Numbered from the stretch's first letter, positions 25,616 through 34,362 are shown. The stretch: DNA of 64,000 nucleotides from Pseudooceanicola marinus (GCF_020177265.1 NZ_JAIVMC010000008.1:62001-126000); one strand, 5' to 3'. Notes: generated from the sequence alone by a model not told the origin. Program-made: numbers and translations.

Positions 25616-26568
25616 GCGCGGTTCTGAAACTCGACGGTCTGGCCAAGAGCTTCCCCGTGGGCAAGCGCGTGCTGGGCGCGCCGCGTGGGCTGGTGCATGC
25701 GGTGCAGCCGGTGGACCTGGTTGTGCAGCAGGGGGAGACGCTGGGCATCGTCGGCGAGTCGGGCTGTGGCAAGTCGACCCTGGCGCGGATGCTGGTCGGC
25801 CTGCTGCCGCCCAGCGAGGGCACAATCGAGATCAACGGGGCGCCGCTGGACAACGCCGACCCGGCGGAGTTCGGCAAGAAGATCCAGTATGTCTTCCAGG
25901 ACCCGATCTCCTCCCTCAACCCGCGCAAGACCATCCGCCAGGTGATGGAGGCGCCGCTGAAACGCCTGCACGGGCTGGACCGGGCGCAGCGGGAGAAACG
26001 CATTTCCGAGATCTTCGCCAGCGTGAACCTGCGCGAGGAATTCCTGGATCGCTACCCGCATGAATTTTCCGGCGGGCAGGCGCAGCGGATCGGCATTGCC
26101 CGGGCGCTGGCGGCGGAGGCCAAGATCCTGATCCTCGACGAGCCGGTCAGCGCGCTGGACGTCAGCGTCCAGGCCCAGGTGCTGAACCTGCTGGCGGACC
26201 TGAAGGCGAAGCTGGGGCTGACCTATCTCTTCATCAGCCACGACCTGGCGGTGGTGGAGGCCGTGTCGGATCGCGTTGCCGTGCTCTACTTCGGGTCGGT
26301 GGTCGAGGTGGGGCGGGCCGAGGACATTTTCCGTGCCCCGCGCCATCCTTACACGCAACTGCTGGCCCGCTCCGCCCCCGTGGTTGGCCGTGCCCTGTCG
26401 GCCCCCGAGGGGAAGGAGACCGAGCTGCCCGACCCGCTGAACCCGCCCGCCGGTTGCGCCTTCAAGGCGCGTTGCCCGCGTGCGACGGAGGCCTGCGGGC
26501 AGAGCGTGCCGAAACTGGAGGGCGACGCGGCGCATCGCGTGGCCTGTTTCCACCCGCTGGAGGGCTAG
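25612..26568 (+). CDS. Dipeptide-type ABC transporter ATP-binding protein (DppF family)
   Basis: The 318-residue ATPase starts in the ATGA overlap with the fused gene. Walker A is GESGCGKS, the signature is FSGGQAQRIGIARALAAEAKILILDEPVSALDVS, and the C-terminal cysteine cluster CAFKARCPRATEAC probably binds an iron-sulfur centre as in DppD/F proteins. It is the second nucleotide-binding domain of the importer and the last gene; a LysR gene converges on it with only seven bases between the stops. Confidence 0.93.
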   Translation: MSAVLKLDGLAKSFPVGKRVLGAPRGLVHAVQPVDLVVQQGETLGIVGESGCGKSTLARMLVGLLPPSEGTIEINGAPLDNADPAEFGKKIQYVFQDPISSLNPRKTIRQVMEAPLKRLHGLDRAQREKRISEIFASVNLREEFLDRYPHEFSGGQAQRIGIARALAAEAKILILDEPVSALDVSVQAQVLNLLADLKAKLGLTYLFISHDLAVVEAVSDRVAVLYFGSVVEVGRAEDIFRAPRHPYTQLLARSAPVVGRALSAPEGKETELPDPLNPPAGCAFKARCPRATEACGQSVPKLEGDAAHRVACFHPLEG

Positions 26569-26575
26569 GCGCCCG

Positions 26576-27562
26576 TCAGTCGGAGGCGATCCGGACCGAG
26601 CTTGCGACCCAGGGGTAGGGGGCCACGTCCGTTTCCTCCGCGATCTGGCGCAGCAGCGCGCGCAGGTCTGTGGCCAGCCGCGTCGGCACCGTCTTCAGGA
26701 TGCTGCGGCGGGCGGTCAGCACGATCCGGCGCGACAGCGGCGCGAAGGGCAGGGGGTGGATGTCGAGATGCGGCATCAGCCGCCGCGCCCGCAACAGGGC
26801 CAGCGGCGGCAGGATCGTCCAGCCCGTGCCGGCGGAAACCAGCGCCAGGATGGCGTGGTAGCTGTCCAGCTCGAACCGGTGATCCAGGCGCAGGTTCTGC
26901 TGCGCCAGGTGGGTCGAGATCAGCCGCCCCATGTAGTGCCGCGTCGTGTACTGGATCATCGGCTGGCCCTTCAGCTGATCCAGAAGCGGACGGGCGGGGT
27001 CGATGGTGCCGGGGGCTGTGGCGACGATGAAATCCTCGGTCAGGATGTCATGCACCTCCGCCCAGTCGGCGGGTTCGGCCATCTCGGCAGCGATCACCAC
27101 GTCCAGCGCCTCGGCGTCCAGCTGATCGTGCAGATAGTGGGAGGCGCCGGTTTCCAGCAGGAAACGGCATTCGGCCAGGTCCCCCGCCATGCGGGTCAGG
27201 AGGCGCGGGGTCACGTCGGCCTCGAAATCCTCGATGACGCCCAGGCGCAGCCGGGTCAGGGCGGGCGCGCCGGCCACCGCCAACTCGGCCCGGGCCTGGG
27301 CGGCCTCGGTCAGGATCGCCTCGGCCCGACGCCGGAAGGCCTCGCCCGAGGGGGTCAGGGTGATGGGCCGCGCCTGGCGCATCAGCAGGGTGGCGCCCAG
27401 GGCGGTTTCGAGATTGGTCAGCTGTTGCGATACGGCGGAAGGGCTGGCGCCCAGGCGCCGCGCCGCGGCCGAGATCGAGCGTTCCTCGGCCGTGGCGACG
27501 AAGACCTCGATCCCCCAGAGGGTGACCCGTCCGGGGGAGGCGGCGGCGGTTTTATCGGCCAT
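26576..27562 (-). CDS. LysR family transcriptional regulator
   Basis: The 328-residue protein has an N-terminal LysR helix-turn-helix (EVFVATAEERSISAAARRLGASPSAVSQQLTNLETALGATLLMR at residues 19-62) and a periplasmic-binding-protein-like effector domain. It is convergent with the importer operon and has no obvious divergent target; the next gene upstream, phaR, runs in the same direction. Ligand and targets cannot be inferred. Confidence 0.88.
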   Translation of the reverse strand: MADKTAAASPGRVTLWGIEVFVATAEERSISAAARRLGASPSAVSQQLTNLETALGATLLMRQARPITLTPSGEAFRRRAEAILTEAAQARAELAVAGAPALTRLRLGVIEDFEADVTPRLLTRMAGDLAECRFLLETGASHYLHDQLDAEALDVVIAAEMAEPADWAEVHDILTEDFIVATAPGTIDPARPLLDQLKGQPMIQYTTRHYMGRLISTHLAQQNLRLDHRFELDSYHAILALVSAGTGWTILPPLALLRARRLMPHLDIHPLPFAPLSRRIVLTARRSILKTVPTRLATDLRALLRQIAEETDVAPYPWVASSVRIASD

Positions 27563-27620
27563 GGTCAGCCCGTTGCTCGTCTCGGTGCGCAGGGCCCTTG
27601 CCGGGCCTGCGCGGCCGGGG

Positions 27621-28184
27621 TCAGCTCATCTTCGACAGTTTCGACTGCAGCTCGGCCAGCTGCTTGCGGATGCTGTCGAGGTCGTCGCCCTCGGCCGGCG
27701 CGCTGCTGCTGCCGTCCTCGTCGGTGGGCGCCGACCAGTTGCCGGAAAAGCCGGTGGTCATCGCTTTCAGGAAGGCCGCCTGCTGCGCCTGCATCGCCTC
27801 GATGCCGGGCATGTTGGCCATCATCGGGTTCACCTTTTCCAGGTTCTCCATCATCTTCGACTGCCCGTCGCGGAGCATCTCGAAGGAGGCGGCCAGGAAT
27901 TGAGGCACCACCGATCCTGCGGAGGACGAGTAGGAGCGCACGAGGTCGTTCAACACGTTCAGCGGCAGCACGTTCTCGCCGCGGCTTTCGTGTTCCGCGA
28001 TGATCTGCAGCAGGTACTGGCGGGTCAGGTCGTCGCCGGATTTCAGATCGACGATCTGCACCTCGCGACCGCCCCGGATGAAGCCCGCGATGTCTTCCAG
28101 GGTGACGTAGTCGCTGGTCTCGGTGTTGTAGAGCCGGCGCGACGCGTAGCGCTTGATGAGAAGCGGAGATTCACTATCAGCCAC
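27621..28184 (-). CDS. phaR: Polyhydroxyalkanoate synthesis repressor PhaR
   Basis: The 187-residue protein begins with the PhaR DNA-binding domain (LLIKRYASRRLYNTETSDYVTLEDIAGFIRGGREVQIVDLKSGDDLTRQYLLQIIAE), followed by the granule-sensing domain with PQFLAASFEMLRDGQ and a C-terminal coiled segment. PhaR represses phasin and its own gene and is titrated away by PHA granules. TGC-rich candidate sites lie before phaR, phaP and phaC in this window. AGGGATAAC is the region upstream of the ATG. Confidence 0.95.
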   Translation of the reverse strand: MADSESPLLIKRYASRRLYNTETSDYVTLEDIAGFIRGGREVQIVDLKSGDDLTRQYLLQIIAEHESRGENVLPLNVLNDLVRSYSSSAGSVVPQFLAASFEMLRDGQSKMMENLEKVNPMMANMPGIEAMQAQQAAFLKAMTTGFSGNWSAPTDEDGSSSAPAEGDDLDSIRKQLAELQSKLSKMS

Positions 28185-28204
28185 CGGTTATCCCTCCCCG
28201 ATTA

Positions 28205-28219
28205 TGCAGCATTGCAGCG
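28205..28219. promoter_or_regulatory. Candidate PhaR site at phaR
   Basis: TGCAGCATTGCAGCG contains two TGCAGC copies nine bases apart, 21 bases upstream of the phaR ATG. PhaR proteins of Paracoccus and Rhodobacter bind TGC/GCA-rich sequences; autoregulation is known there. Confidence 0.5.
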
Positions 28220-28395
28220 AAGCCTAGATCACCGTTTCACAAAAAGAAAGCTCTGTCAGGGGGCTGCCGGGAATTGCCATGGGGCAAGGCCGTGGTGCCG
28301 GGAGATGGTGTTAACCACCACTATCATTGCTCCTACTATCCCGGGTGCGGCGATGGTTACTCAGATCTGAACAAATTGACTGGGTAGTAAATCAA

Positions 28396-28980
28396 ATGTT
28401 TCGATTCGCTGTGACGACGGCCCTGCTGGGCCTGCTGAGTTCCCCTGCGCTGGCGGGCAATCCCGTGGCCCCCGTGATCGCGGCGGCGCCCGTGGTGGCC
28501 CCCGCGGCGCCCGTCTCCGACTGGACCGGAGTCTATGCCGGGATGACCCTGGGCACCGGCAGCTCCGATACCTCGCTGGGCGGCTATGGCATCGACGTGT
28601 CGCTGGATCACGACACCCGAGGGCTGTTCCTGGGCTATCGCCACGACTTCGGTGCCTGGGTGCTGGGCGCCGAACTGGCCTACGACCAGGCCGACGTCGA
28701 CGGGCTGGGAGAGCCGGCGCGCTATGACCTGTCGGTCCAGGCGGGCTATGACGCGGGGCGGGTGCTGCCCTACGTGGCCCTGGGTGTCGCCAAGCTGGAG
28801 CTGACGCCGGGCGACGAGACGGGTCATTTCGTCGGGCTGGGCGCCGACGTGAAGCTGACCGAACGTCTGGTGCTGGGCGCCGAGGCGCGGCGGACCTGGT
28901 TCGCCGACGACTACCTGGGGATCCCGGGGGGCGACATGCAGGCCGATACGCTGCTGATGCGCCTGGCCTTCCGGTTCTGA
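28396..28980 (+). CDS. Outer-membrane beta-barrel protein (porin-like)
   Basis: The 194-residue protein starts MFRFAVTTALLGLLSSPALAG, a signal peptide cleaved after ALA. After a proline- and alanine-rich linker it has alternating hydrophobic strands (WTGVYAGMTLGTGS, RGLFLGYRHDFGAWVLGAELAYD, LGAEARRTWF) and ends LLMRLAFRF; the terminal phenylalanine is the BAM recognition signal. An eight-strand barrel of the Omp25/OmpA-like type is likely. No clear Shine-Dalgarno lies before the ATG. It sits on the opposite strand between phaR and phaP and has no evident link to PHA. Confidence 0.85.
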   Translation: MFRFAVTTALLGLLSSPALAGNPVAPVIAAAPVVAPAAPVSDWTGVYAGMTLGTGSSDTSLGGYGIDVSLDHDTRGLFLGYRHDFGAWVLGAELAYDQADVDGLGEPARYDLSVQAGYDAGRVLPYVALGVAKLELTPGDETGHFVGLGADVKLTERLVLGAEARRTWFADDYLGIPGGDMQADTLLMRLAFRF

Positions 28981-29034
28981 GGAGCGCGCGGGCGGGCCGC
29001 ATTGCGCCCCGCCCGGTGCAAGTTAGTGCGACAC

Positions 29035-29064
29035 AAAAAAGGGCGGATCCTGCTAGATCCGCCC
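29035..29064 (-). terminator. Rho-independent terminator of phaP
   Basis: GGGCGGATC (29041-29049) pairs with GATCCGCCC (29056-29064). Six A residues at 29035-29040 become a U tract on the minus strand after the stem. Another GC hairpin (GGGCGGG/CCCGCCC) at 28991-29013 follows the beta-barrel gene on the plus strand. Confidence 0.88.
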
Positions 29065-29135
29065 TTCCTTCATGCGCCCCGTTACAAGGGGGAGGAGCAA
29101 TCGGGGGCGCAACTTCCCGGGAGGGGAAACGTCAC

Positions 29136-29582
29136 TTACTTCGCGGTCGAGGCCTTCTTGGCCGCGGTGGTCGCGTCCTTGGTGGCCTTCTGCACGGCGG
29201 CGGAGGCTTCCTCGGTCATGTCCTTGCCGGCGGCCATCATCAGCTCGACGGTGTCGGTCTGAACCTTCTTCGCGATCTCGGCGAAGGCGGCCATGTTCTC
29301 GGCGGACATCTCGGCACAGGCGGAGGCGAAATCGGTCATCGCCTTGGCGTAGTCAGCCGGGTCGGTCTTGGCCTTGGACATTTCCGACATCTTGGTCAGG
29401 GTTTCCTTGGTCCACTTGGTCGACAGGTCGGTCGACTTGCCGGCAGCGTCCAGAGCCACGGCGGACAGCTTTTCGTTCAGCGTCGCCTGGGTCTTGAACG
29501 CGTCTTCCATCGAAGAAGTGTCGACAGGGAAAGCGCCCATGAAGTCCTTCATGATCGCGGTGTAATCTTGGGTCTTTGCCAT
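29136..29582 (-). CDS. phaP: Phasin PhaP
   Basis: The 148-residue protein lacks a signal peptide and is almost wholly helical, rich in Ala, Lys, Glu, Thr and Met, with the phasin_2-like stretch DFASACAEMSAENMAAFAEIAKKVQTDTVELM. Phasins coat PHA granules, keep them apart and stimulate synthesis. The tail KATKDATTAAKKASTAK is the usual lysine/alanine-rich end. It has its own terminator, and two TGC-rich candidate PhaR sites lie 70-115 bases upstream. Confidence 0.9.
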   Translation of the reverse strand: MAKTQDYTAIMKDFMGAFPVDTSSMEDAFKTQATLNEKLSAVALDAAGKSTDLSTKWTKETLTKMSEMSKAKTDPADYAKAMTDFASACAEMSAENMAAFAEIAKKVQTDTVELMMAAGKDMTEEASAAVQKATKDATTAAKKASTAK

Positions 29583-29652
29583 TAGTCCATCCTCTTCTGG
29601 CCTTCCCGGAACCGTCCCCGGCTCCGGCGTTTCAATCTTAGGGAGAATATGG

Positions 29653-29695
29653 ATGCTGCAGCGCAGAAAATCAAGGATTTTTCTGCACTGCGGCG
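29653..29695. promoter_or_regulatory. Candidate PhaR sites at phaP
   Basis: ATGCTGCAGCGCAG (29653-29666) and TTCTGCACTGCGGCG (29681-29695) flank an AT-rich tract AAAATCAAGGATTTT. Both are TGC/GCA-rich like the sites at phaR and phaC. Confidence 0.55.
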
Positions 29696-29772
29696 AGAAT
29701 GGTCAGGGGCGTATGGAAATATGAGCCGCGCCAAGGCCTTGAGGGCCGGGGCGCGGCTGACCTAGGGGAAGG

Positions 29773-31581
29773 TCAGGCGGGCAGGGGCGCTGCCACGTAG
29801 GTTCCCGGCGCGTCACAGAGCGCGGGATGAGTCGAATCTCCCGGCGTGCGGGCCGGCACCAGCTTGCCCGAGCGCTTGCGCAGCCAGCCTTCCCAGCGGG
29901 GCCACCAGGAGCCCTCGGTGAAGGTCGCGCCTTCCATGAACTCCTCAGGCGAGGGGGGCAGGTCGTCGTTGGTGTAGTGCCCGTACTTCTTCTTCGACGG
30001 CGGGTTCACGATCCCGGCGATATGGCCCGATTGCGAGACGATGAAGGTGCGATCCTTCGAGCCGGTCTTCAGGAAGCCGCGGTAAGCGGATTTCCAGGCG
30101 GCGATGTGATCGGTCTCGCAGGTGATCGAGCAGATCGGCAGGGTCACGTCCGCAATCTTCAGCGTCTCGCCGCAGATCTCGATGCCCTCGGTGGTGAACA
30201 GGTTCTTCTGGCAAAGGTCGCGCAGGTACTGCACCGCCATCTTCGCCGGCAGGTTGGTGCCGTCCCCGTTCCAGTAGAGCAGGTCGAAGGCCGGGGGCTG
30301 TTCGCCCATCATGTAGCTGCGGATCGCCGGCCGGTAGACCAGGTCGTTGGAGCGCAGGAAGGAAAAGGTGCGCGCCATGATCGAGGATTTCAGCATGCCA
30401 TAGCTCATCGCCTCCTCCTCGATCGCATCGACGAAATCGTTCTGCAGGAAGGGGGTGAAATCGCCCTGGTCGGAAAAGTCGGTGAGGGTGGTGAAGAAAG
30501 TGGCGGATTTGACCGAGCGGTCGCCGCGCTTCTTCATCAGCGACAGGGCCAGGTGCAGGGTTGTGCCGCCGATGCAGTAGCCGATGGTGTTCACCTGCTT
30601 CATTCCGGTGATCTGCTTCACCTGTTCGATCGCCGCCAGGAAGCCGTCCTCGATGTAGTCGTCCAGCGCGATGTCGCGGTAGGAGCGATCGGGGTTCACC
30701 CAGGACACGACGAAAAGGGTATAGCCCTGGTCGACCACCCAGCGGATGAAGGAATTCTGCTCCTTCAGGTCGAGGATGTAGAACTTGTTGATCCAGGGCG
30801 GGAAGACGATCAGCGGGGACGACCGAACCTCGTCCGTGCTGGGGGAGAACTGGATCAGCTCCAGCATGTGGTTGCGCCAGACGACCTTGCCCGGCGCGGT
30901 CGCCACGTTCTCGCCCAGGCGGAAGGCGCTGTCGTCGGCCAGACGCACCAGCATCTCGCCGCCGTTGGCCTCCAGGTCGCGCACCAGGTTCTCCAGCCCC
31001 TGCACCAGGCTTTCGCCCTCGGTTTCCAGCGCGCGTTCCAGGGCGTCGGGGTTGGTGGCGAGGAAATTCGTCGGCGCCATCATGTCGGCGATCTGACGGG
31101 TGAAGTAGCGCAGCCGCTCCTTCTCGGTGGGGTCCAGATCCTCCACGTCCTCGACGGCGCGGGTCATCGCCTCGCTGTTCAGCTGGTACTGCTGCTTGAT
31201 GTAGTTGAAATAGGGGTGCGTCCTCCACAGCGGATTGGAAAAGCGCGGGTCGGGGGGCAGGTTGTCCTCCGGCGCTTCCAGCCGCCCCTTGGCCAGGGCC
31301 TCCTGCGCCTCAAGGAAGTGGGTGACGGACTTGCCCCAGAATTCCAGCTGGTGTTCGAAGATGCGCGCGGGGTTCTGCAGCATCTCCGCCCAGTAGGCGC
31401 CGGCGGCCTGGGTGAACAGTTCGGGCGAAGGGGCCTGCAGGCCGGCGGGGGTGGCGTGGCGTTCCTTCAGCGCGGCGATGAACCGCTGGCTGAGTTCTTC
31501 GACACGGGCCAGGTTTGCGTTCAGTTTTTCGAGATTTTCCTGGCTCGAAAGCGGGCCATCTTCGGTCTCTTGTGTTGTCAT
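29773..31581 (-). CDS. phaC: Class I poly(3-hydroxyalkanoate) synthase PhaC
   Basis: The 602-residue enzyme polymerises 3-hydroxyacyl-CoA on the granule. The lipase-like box has cysteine in place of serine (GYCIGGTTLHLA, Cys336), as required in PHA synthases; the conserved Asp and His lie in TCETDHIAAWKSAYRG and SQSGHIAGIVNPP. The N-terminal domain of about 200 residues contains NPLWRTHPYFNYIKQQYQL. Length fits class I. It is divergent from the depolymerase gene, with a TGC-rich site close to its start. Confidence 0.96.
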   Translation of the reverse strand: MTTQETEDGPLSSQENLEKLNANLARVEELSQRFIAALKERHATPAGLQAPSPELFTQAAGAYWAEMLQNPARIFEHQLEFWGKSVTHFLEAQEALAKGRLEAPEDNLPPDPRFSNPLWRTHPYFNYIKQQYQLNSEAMTRAVEDVEDLDPTEKERLRYFTRQIADMMAPTNFLATNPDALERALETEGESLVQGLENLVRDLEANGGEMLVRLADDSAFRLGENVATAPGKVVWRNHMLELIQFSPSTDEVRSSPLIVFPPWINKFYILDLKEQNSFIRWVVDQGYTLFVVSWVNPDRSYRDIALDDYIEDGFLAAIEQVKQITGMKQVNTIGYCIGGTTLHLALSLMKKRGDRSVKSATFFTTLTDFSDQGDFTPFLQNDFVDAIEEEAMSYGMLKSSIMARTFSFLRSNDLVYRPAIRSYMMGEQPPAFDLLYWNGDGTNLPAKMAVQYLRDLCQKNLFTTEGIEICGETLKIADVTLPICSITCETDHIAAWKSAYRGFLKTGSKDRTFIVSQSGHIAGIVNPPSKKKYGHYTNDDLPPSPEEFMEGATFTEGSWWPRWEGWLRKRSGKLVPARTPGDSTHPALCDAPGTYVAAPLPA

Positions 31582-31603
31582 CTAAACGATTCCCCCCTAT
31601 TTT

Positions 31604-31623
31604 CTGCTCTGCAGCATGCGCTG
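31604..31623. promoter_or_regulatory. Candidate PhaR site at phaC/phaZ
   Basis: CTGCTCTGCAGCATGCGCTG lies in the 143-base gap between divergent phaC and phaZ, 23 bases upstream of the phaC ATG. The density of TGC/GCA repeats is similar to the phaR and phaP sites, so both divergent genes could respond. Confidence 0.5.
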
Positions 31624-31724
31624 ATCTCCGGTCCTGGCCCCTGATGAGGGGCGGCGGAGGCGCGCGGCCCGGAAGACCCCAGAAACGGAGAAGCCGGGTT
31701 CTGCCCCGCTGAATGGAGATACCT

Positions 31725-32996
31725 ATGCGCTACATGGCAAGCTACGATCTTATGGAGACGGTGCGCAATACCCAGCAATGGATGGGCGCCTCGGCGCTCA
31801 GTCTCGCCTCCTACCCGGCGTTCTCGCTGGTGCCGAACCCGATGCTGACGATGATGGCGGCCTGGGGCGAGGTCACCGAGCGCAGCTACAAGCGCATGGT
31901 GGCCAAGCCCGACTGGGGCATCCATTCGGTGTCCTGCGAGGACGGGCGCGACCATCTGGTGTCGATTGCCAAGGTGGTGGAACGCCCCTTCGGCGACCTG
32001 ATCCACTTCGAGGTCCAGGGCCGCGAGGAAAAGGCGCGCAAGGTGCTGCTGGTGGCGCCGATGTCCGGTCACTACGCGACCCTCCTGCGGTCGACCGTGG
32101 TGTCGCTGCTGCCCGACTGCGAGGTCTACATCACCGACTGGCATAACGCGCGCGACATCCCCGTCAGCGAGGGCAAGTTCGATGTCGAGGACTACACCCT
32201 CTACCTTGTCGATTTCATGAAGGAGCTGGGGCCGGAGGTGAACGTGATCGCCGTCTGCCAGCCCGCGCCCCTGACACTGGCGGCGACCGCCTACCTGGCC
32301 GAGATCTTCCCCGAGGCGCAGCCGCGCACCCTGACCCTGATCGGCGGTCCCATCGACCCCGATGCCACCCCCACCGAGGTGACCGATTTCGGCAATCGCG
32401 TCAGCATGGGCCAGCTGGAACAGCTGATGATCCAGCGCGTCGGGGCGAAGTACAAGGGCATCGGCCGGCAGGTCTACCCCGGCCTGTTGCAGCTGACCTC
32501 CTTCATCTCGATGAACCTCGACACCCACGCCCAGGCCTTCACCGACCAGATCATGCGCGTGGCCCGTGGCGAGTCGGGCGACCATGACCGGCACAACCGG
32601 TTCTACGACGAATACCTGGCGGTGATGGACATGACGGCCGAGTTCTACCTGTCGACCGTCGAGCGGATCTTCAAGAACAGCGAGATCGCCAAGAACTGCT
32701 TCACCATCAACGGCCATGAGGTGGACATCAGCAAGATCACCGACGTGGCGGTGAAGACCGTGGAAGGGGAGAAAGACGACATTTCCGCCCCCGGCCAATG
32801 TGTCGCCGCCCTGGATCTGTGCACCGGCGTCCCCGAGAAGATGAAGTCGAACCATCTGGAGCCCGGCGCCGGCCATTACGGCATCTTCGCCGGCTCCTCC
32901 TGGCGCAACAACATCCGCCCCCTGGTGCTGAAGTTCATCGACGAGAACGCCGACCGTCCCAAGACCAGCAGCAAGACGAAGCTCGCGGCGGTCTGA
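31725..32996 (+). CDS. phaZ: Intracellular PHA depolymerase PhaZ
   Basis: The 423-residue soluble protein has no signal peptide, as expected for mobilisation of intracellular granules. The catalytic motif VCQPAPLTLAA carries the nucleophile cysteine typical of intracellular depolymerases, preceded by LLVAPMSGHYATLLRSTV and YITDWHNARDIPV; the C-terminal HYGIFAGSSWR supplies the His. The ATG at 31725 is preceded by TGGAGAT; an in-frame ATG at 31713 overlaps that site and is rejected. It is divergent from phaC, so synthesis and breakdown share a control region. Confidence 0.94.
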   Translation: MRYMASYDLMETVRNTQQWMGASALSLASYPAFSLVPNPMLTMMAAWGEVTERSYKRMVAKPDWGIHSVSCEDGRDHLVSIAKVVERPFGDLIHFEVQGREEKARKVLLVAPMSGHYATLLRSTVVSLLPDCEVYITDWHNARDIPVSEGKFDVEDYTLYLVDFMKELGPEVNVIAVCQPAPLTLAATAYLAEIFPEAQPRTLTLIGGPIDPDATPTEVTDFGNRVSMGQLEQLMIQRVGAKYKGIGRQVYPGLLQLTSFISMNLDTHAQAFTDQIMRVARGESGDHDRHNRFYDEYLAVMDMTAEFYLSTVERIFKNSEIAKNCFTINGHEVDISKITDVAVKTVEGEKDDISAPGQCVAALDLCTGVPEKMKSNHLEPGAGHYGIFAGSSWRNNIRPLVLKFIDENADRPKTSSKTKLAAV

Positions 32997-33027
32997 CCCT
33001 GACCGGAACAGACCGGATTCTTGCAGG

Positions 33028-33048
33028 CCCGCGACCCCAGGTCGCGGG
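33028..33048 (+). terminator. Hairpin after phaZ
   Basis: CCCGCGACC, loop CCA, GGTCGCGGG, a perfect nine-base stem, followed only by TCGTCCTGTCTG. It probably ends or protects the phaZ transcript and may also serve the convergent ogt gene. Confidence 0.6.
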
Positions 33049-33097
33049 TCGTCCTGTCTGTGGGGGCCGGCGCGTGCCCGGTTTCCGGGCGCCGCCG

Positions 33098-33553
33098 TCA
33101 GATCAGCAGCCCGGCTGCGCCTTCGTGTTTCAGCAACCACACCTTCGTCTCGACCCCGCCGTCGCCGGAGAACCCGCCCAGACCCGTCGTCGACAGCACC
33201 CGGTGGCAGGGGATCAGCAGCGGGATCGGGTTACCGCCGCAGCCCTGGCCGATGGCCTGGGCCGGACGGCCGAGATCCCGCGCCAGATCGCCATAGCTGC
33301 GGGTCTCGCCGAAGGGGATCGCGGCGATTGCATCGCAGACCGCCTGCTGGAAGGGGCTGGCGTCCACCCGCAGCGGCAGTTCGAACGCTTGCCGTTGCCC
33401 AGCGTAGTAGGCGCGGATCTGGGCCGCGGCCTCCTCCAGCAACGGGCTGGGGGCCTCCGGGCCCAGCGGGTGCCAGGCGGCGCGGGTGATCGCGGTGCCG
33501 TCCGAAAGCAGCCAGAACCGGCCTGTGGGCGTGTCGAGAGAGAGGCAATCCAT
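33098..33553 (-). CDS. ogt: Methylated-DNA--protein-cysteine methyltransferase
   Basis: The 151-residue protein repairs O6-alkylguanine by transferring the alkyl group to its own cysteine. The active-site motif is IPCHRV, preceded by the DNA-binding helix RSYGDLARDLGRPAQAIGQGCGGNPIPLL and followed by GLGGFSGDGGVETKVWLLKHEG. In many homologs the segment after the helix reads VGxANGxNP; here it is IGQGCGGNP. Short N-terminal domain as in Ogt. It is monocistronic. Confidence 0.93.
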   Translation of the reverse strand: MDCLSLDTPTGRFWLLSDGTAITRAAWHPLGPEAPSPLLEEAAAQIRAYYAGQRQAFELPLRVDASPFQQAVCDAIAAIPFGETRSYGDLARDLGRPAQAIGQGCGGNPIPLLIPCHRVLSTTGLGGFSGDGGVETKVWLLKHEGAAGLLI

Positions 33554-33942
33554 GGCGTGACCTTAGCAGGGCACGCGGCCCGGATCAGCCCGAAACCGGC
33601 CCTTTGACAGGCGGCGGGCGCCAGGTGGCTTACGTGGGCTTTGAAGCGAACTTTCGGGAAAACCCCCTTGGAACCGGGCGAAATCGGCCAATCATGGGCC
33701 AAACGTAAAGATTTGTCCGGTCAATTCCTTACCGCCATTAAGCCCCCGGTAAGAGTTATCTGCACATCCTTACTGCTATAGCCGCCCGTGCGGCCCCTGC
33801 GTGCCGAGACGGCCCCGTGCCGCCTGACCGGACAGAAGACCGGGCCCGCCAGGGCCACATGCGGCCCCCTGACGGTCCCGGAGACGGGCCGCCGCCCCGA
33901 GGGGCCCGTGCCGGGCCCCGGACAGTCAGAAAGGAGAGTGTC
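33554..33942 (+). promoter_or_regulatory. Long structured leader before the hypothetical gene at 33943
   Basis: No gene is seen in these 389 bases. They hold an inverted repeat CTTACCG/CGGTAAG (33728-33734 and 33747-33753) and, 23 bases before the next ATG, the perfect hairpin GGGGCCCG, TGC, CGGGCCCC (33901-33919). Between them lie further GC-rich complementary blocks. The left half (33650-33780) is more AT-rich and probably contains the promoter. Confidence 0.4.
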
Positions 33943-34362
33943 ATGCTGGAGACCCTGACAACGGCGCGCCCTCTCTACGCGCCGGACCCAAGACCGAATG
34001 CCCCCGGAAGCGAGAGTGCCGCCACCGCCGCGCGCGCCGCGCCAACCGAAGAGCAACCGCTGCCCGCGCCATCCGAACTGCTGCGCCTGACGCTGCAATC
34101 CCCGCCGCCGCCGCCCGCGCAACCCGTCCGCTCCGGCGTGGCCGATGGGGGCAGTGCGCCGCCGCTCGCCAGCGTGGCGGATCCGGTCTTCCTGGCGGAA
34201 GCGGAGGTGCCGCCGGGGCTGAACGCCATCAGCCTCTTCCAGGGCATGCTGACAGAGGCCTCCCGCTCCGGTGCCAACGTGCCGGGCACCTCGATGCATA
34301 TCTACGCCCTGGTGCAGCAGCTTTCGACCCTGGTGGAAAACAAGCTGGAAACCGCGGCCTGA
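33943..34362 (+). CDS. Hypothetical protein, Pro/Ala-rich
   Basis: The 139-residue protein begins MLETLTTARPLYAPDPRPNA and has AAAGGAGA upstream of the ATG. Residues 1-85 are low-complexity, rich in Pro, Ala and Ser and probably disordered; residues 90-139 (GLNAISLFQGMLTEASRSGANVPGTSMHI and onward) form a predicted amphipathic helical part. There is no signal peptide or membrane span. I recognise no family. The strong ribosome site and downstream terminator support that it is a real gene. Confidence 0.6.
   Translation: MLETLTTARPLYAPDPRPNAPGSESAATAARAAPTEEQPLPAPSELLRLTLQSPPPPPAQPVRSGVADGGSAPPLASVADPVFLAEAEVPPGLNAISLFQGMLTEASRSGANVPGTSMHIYALVQQLSTLVENKLETAA

Noticed and set aside
23705-25825. 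A 706-codon minus-strand frame
   Set aside because: Antisense to the fused permease-ATPase; rich in Arg, His and Gln, with no motif.
29827-31644. A 605-codon plus-strand frame
   Set aside because: Antisense to phaC, which has all catalytic motifs; composition is that of a reverse-frame shadow.
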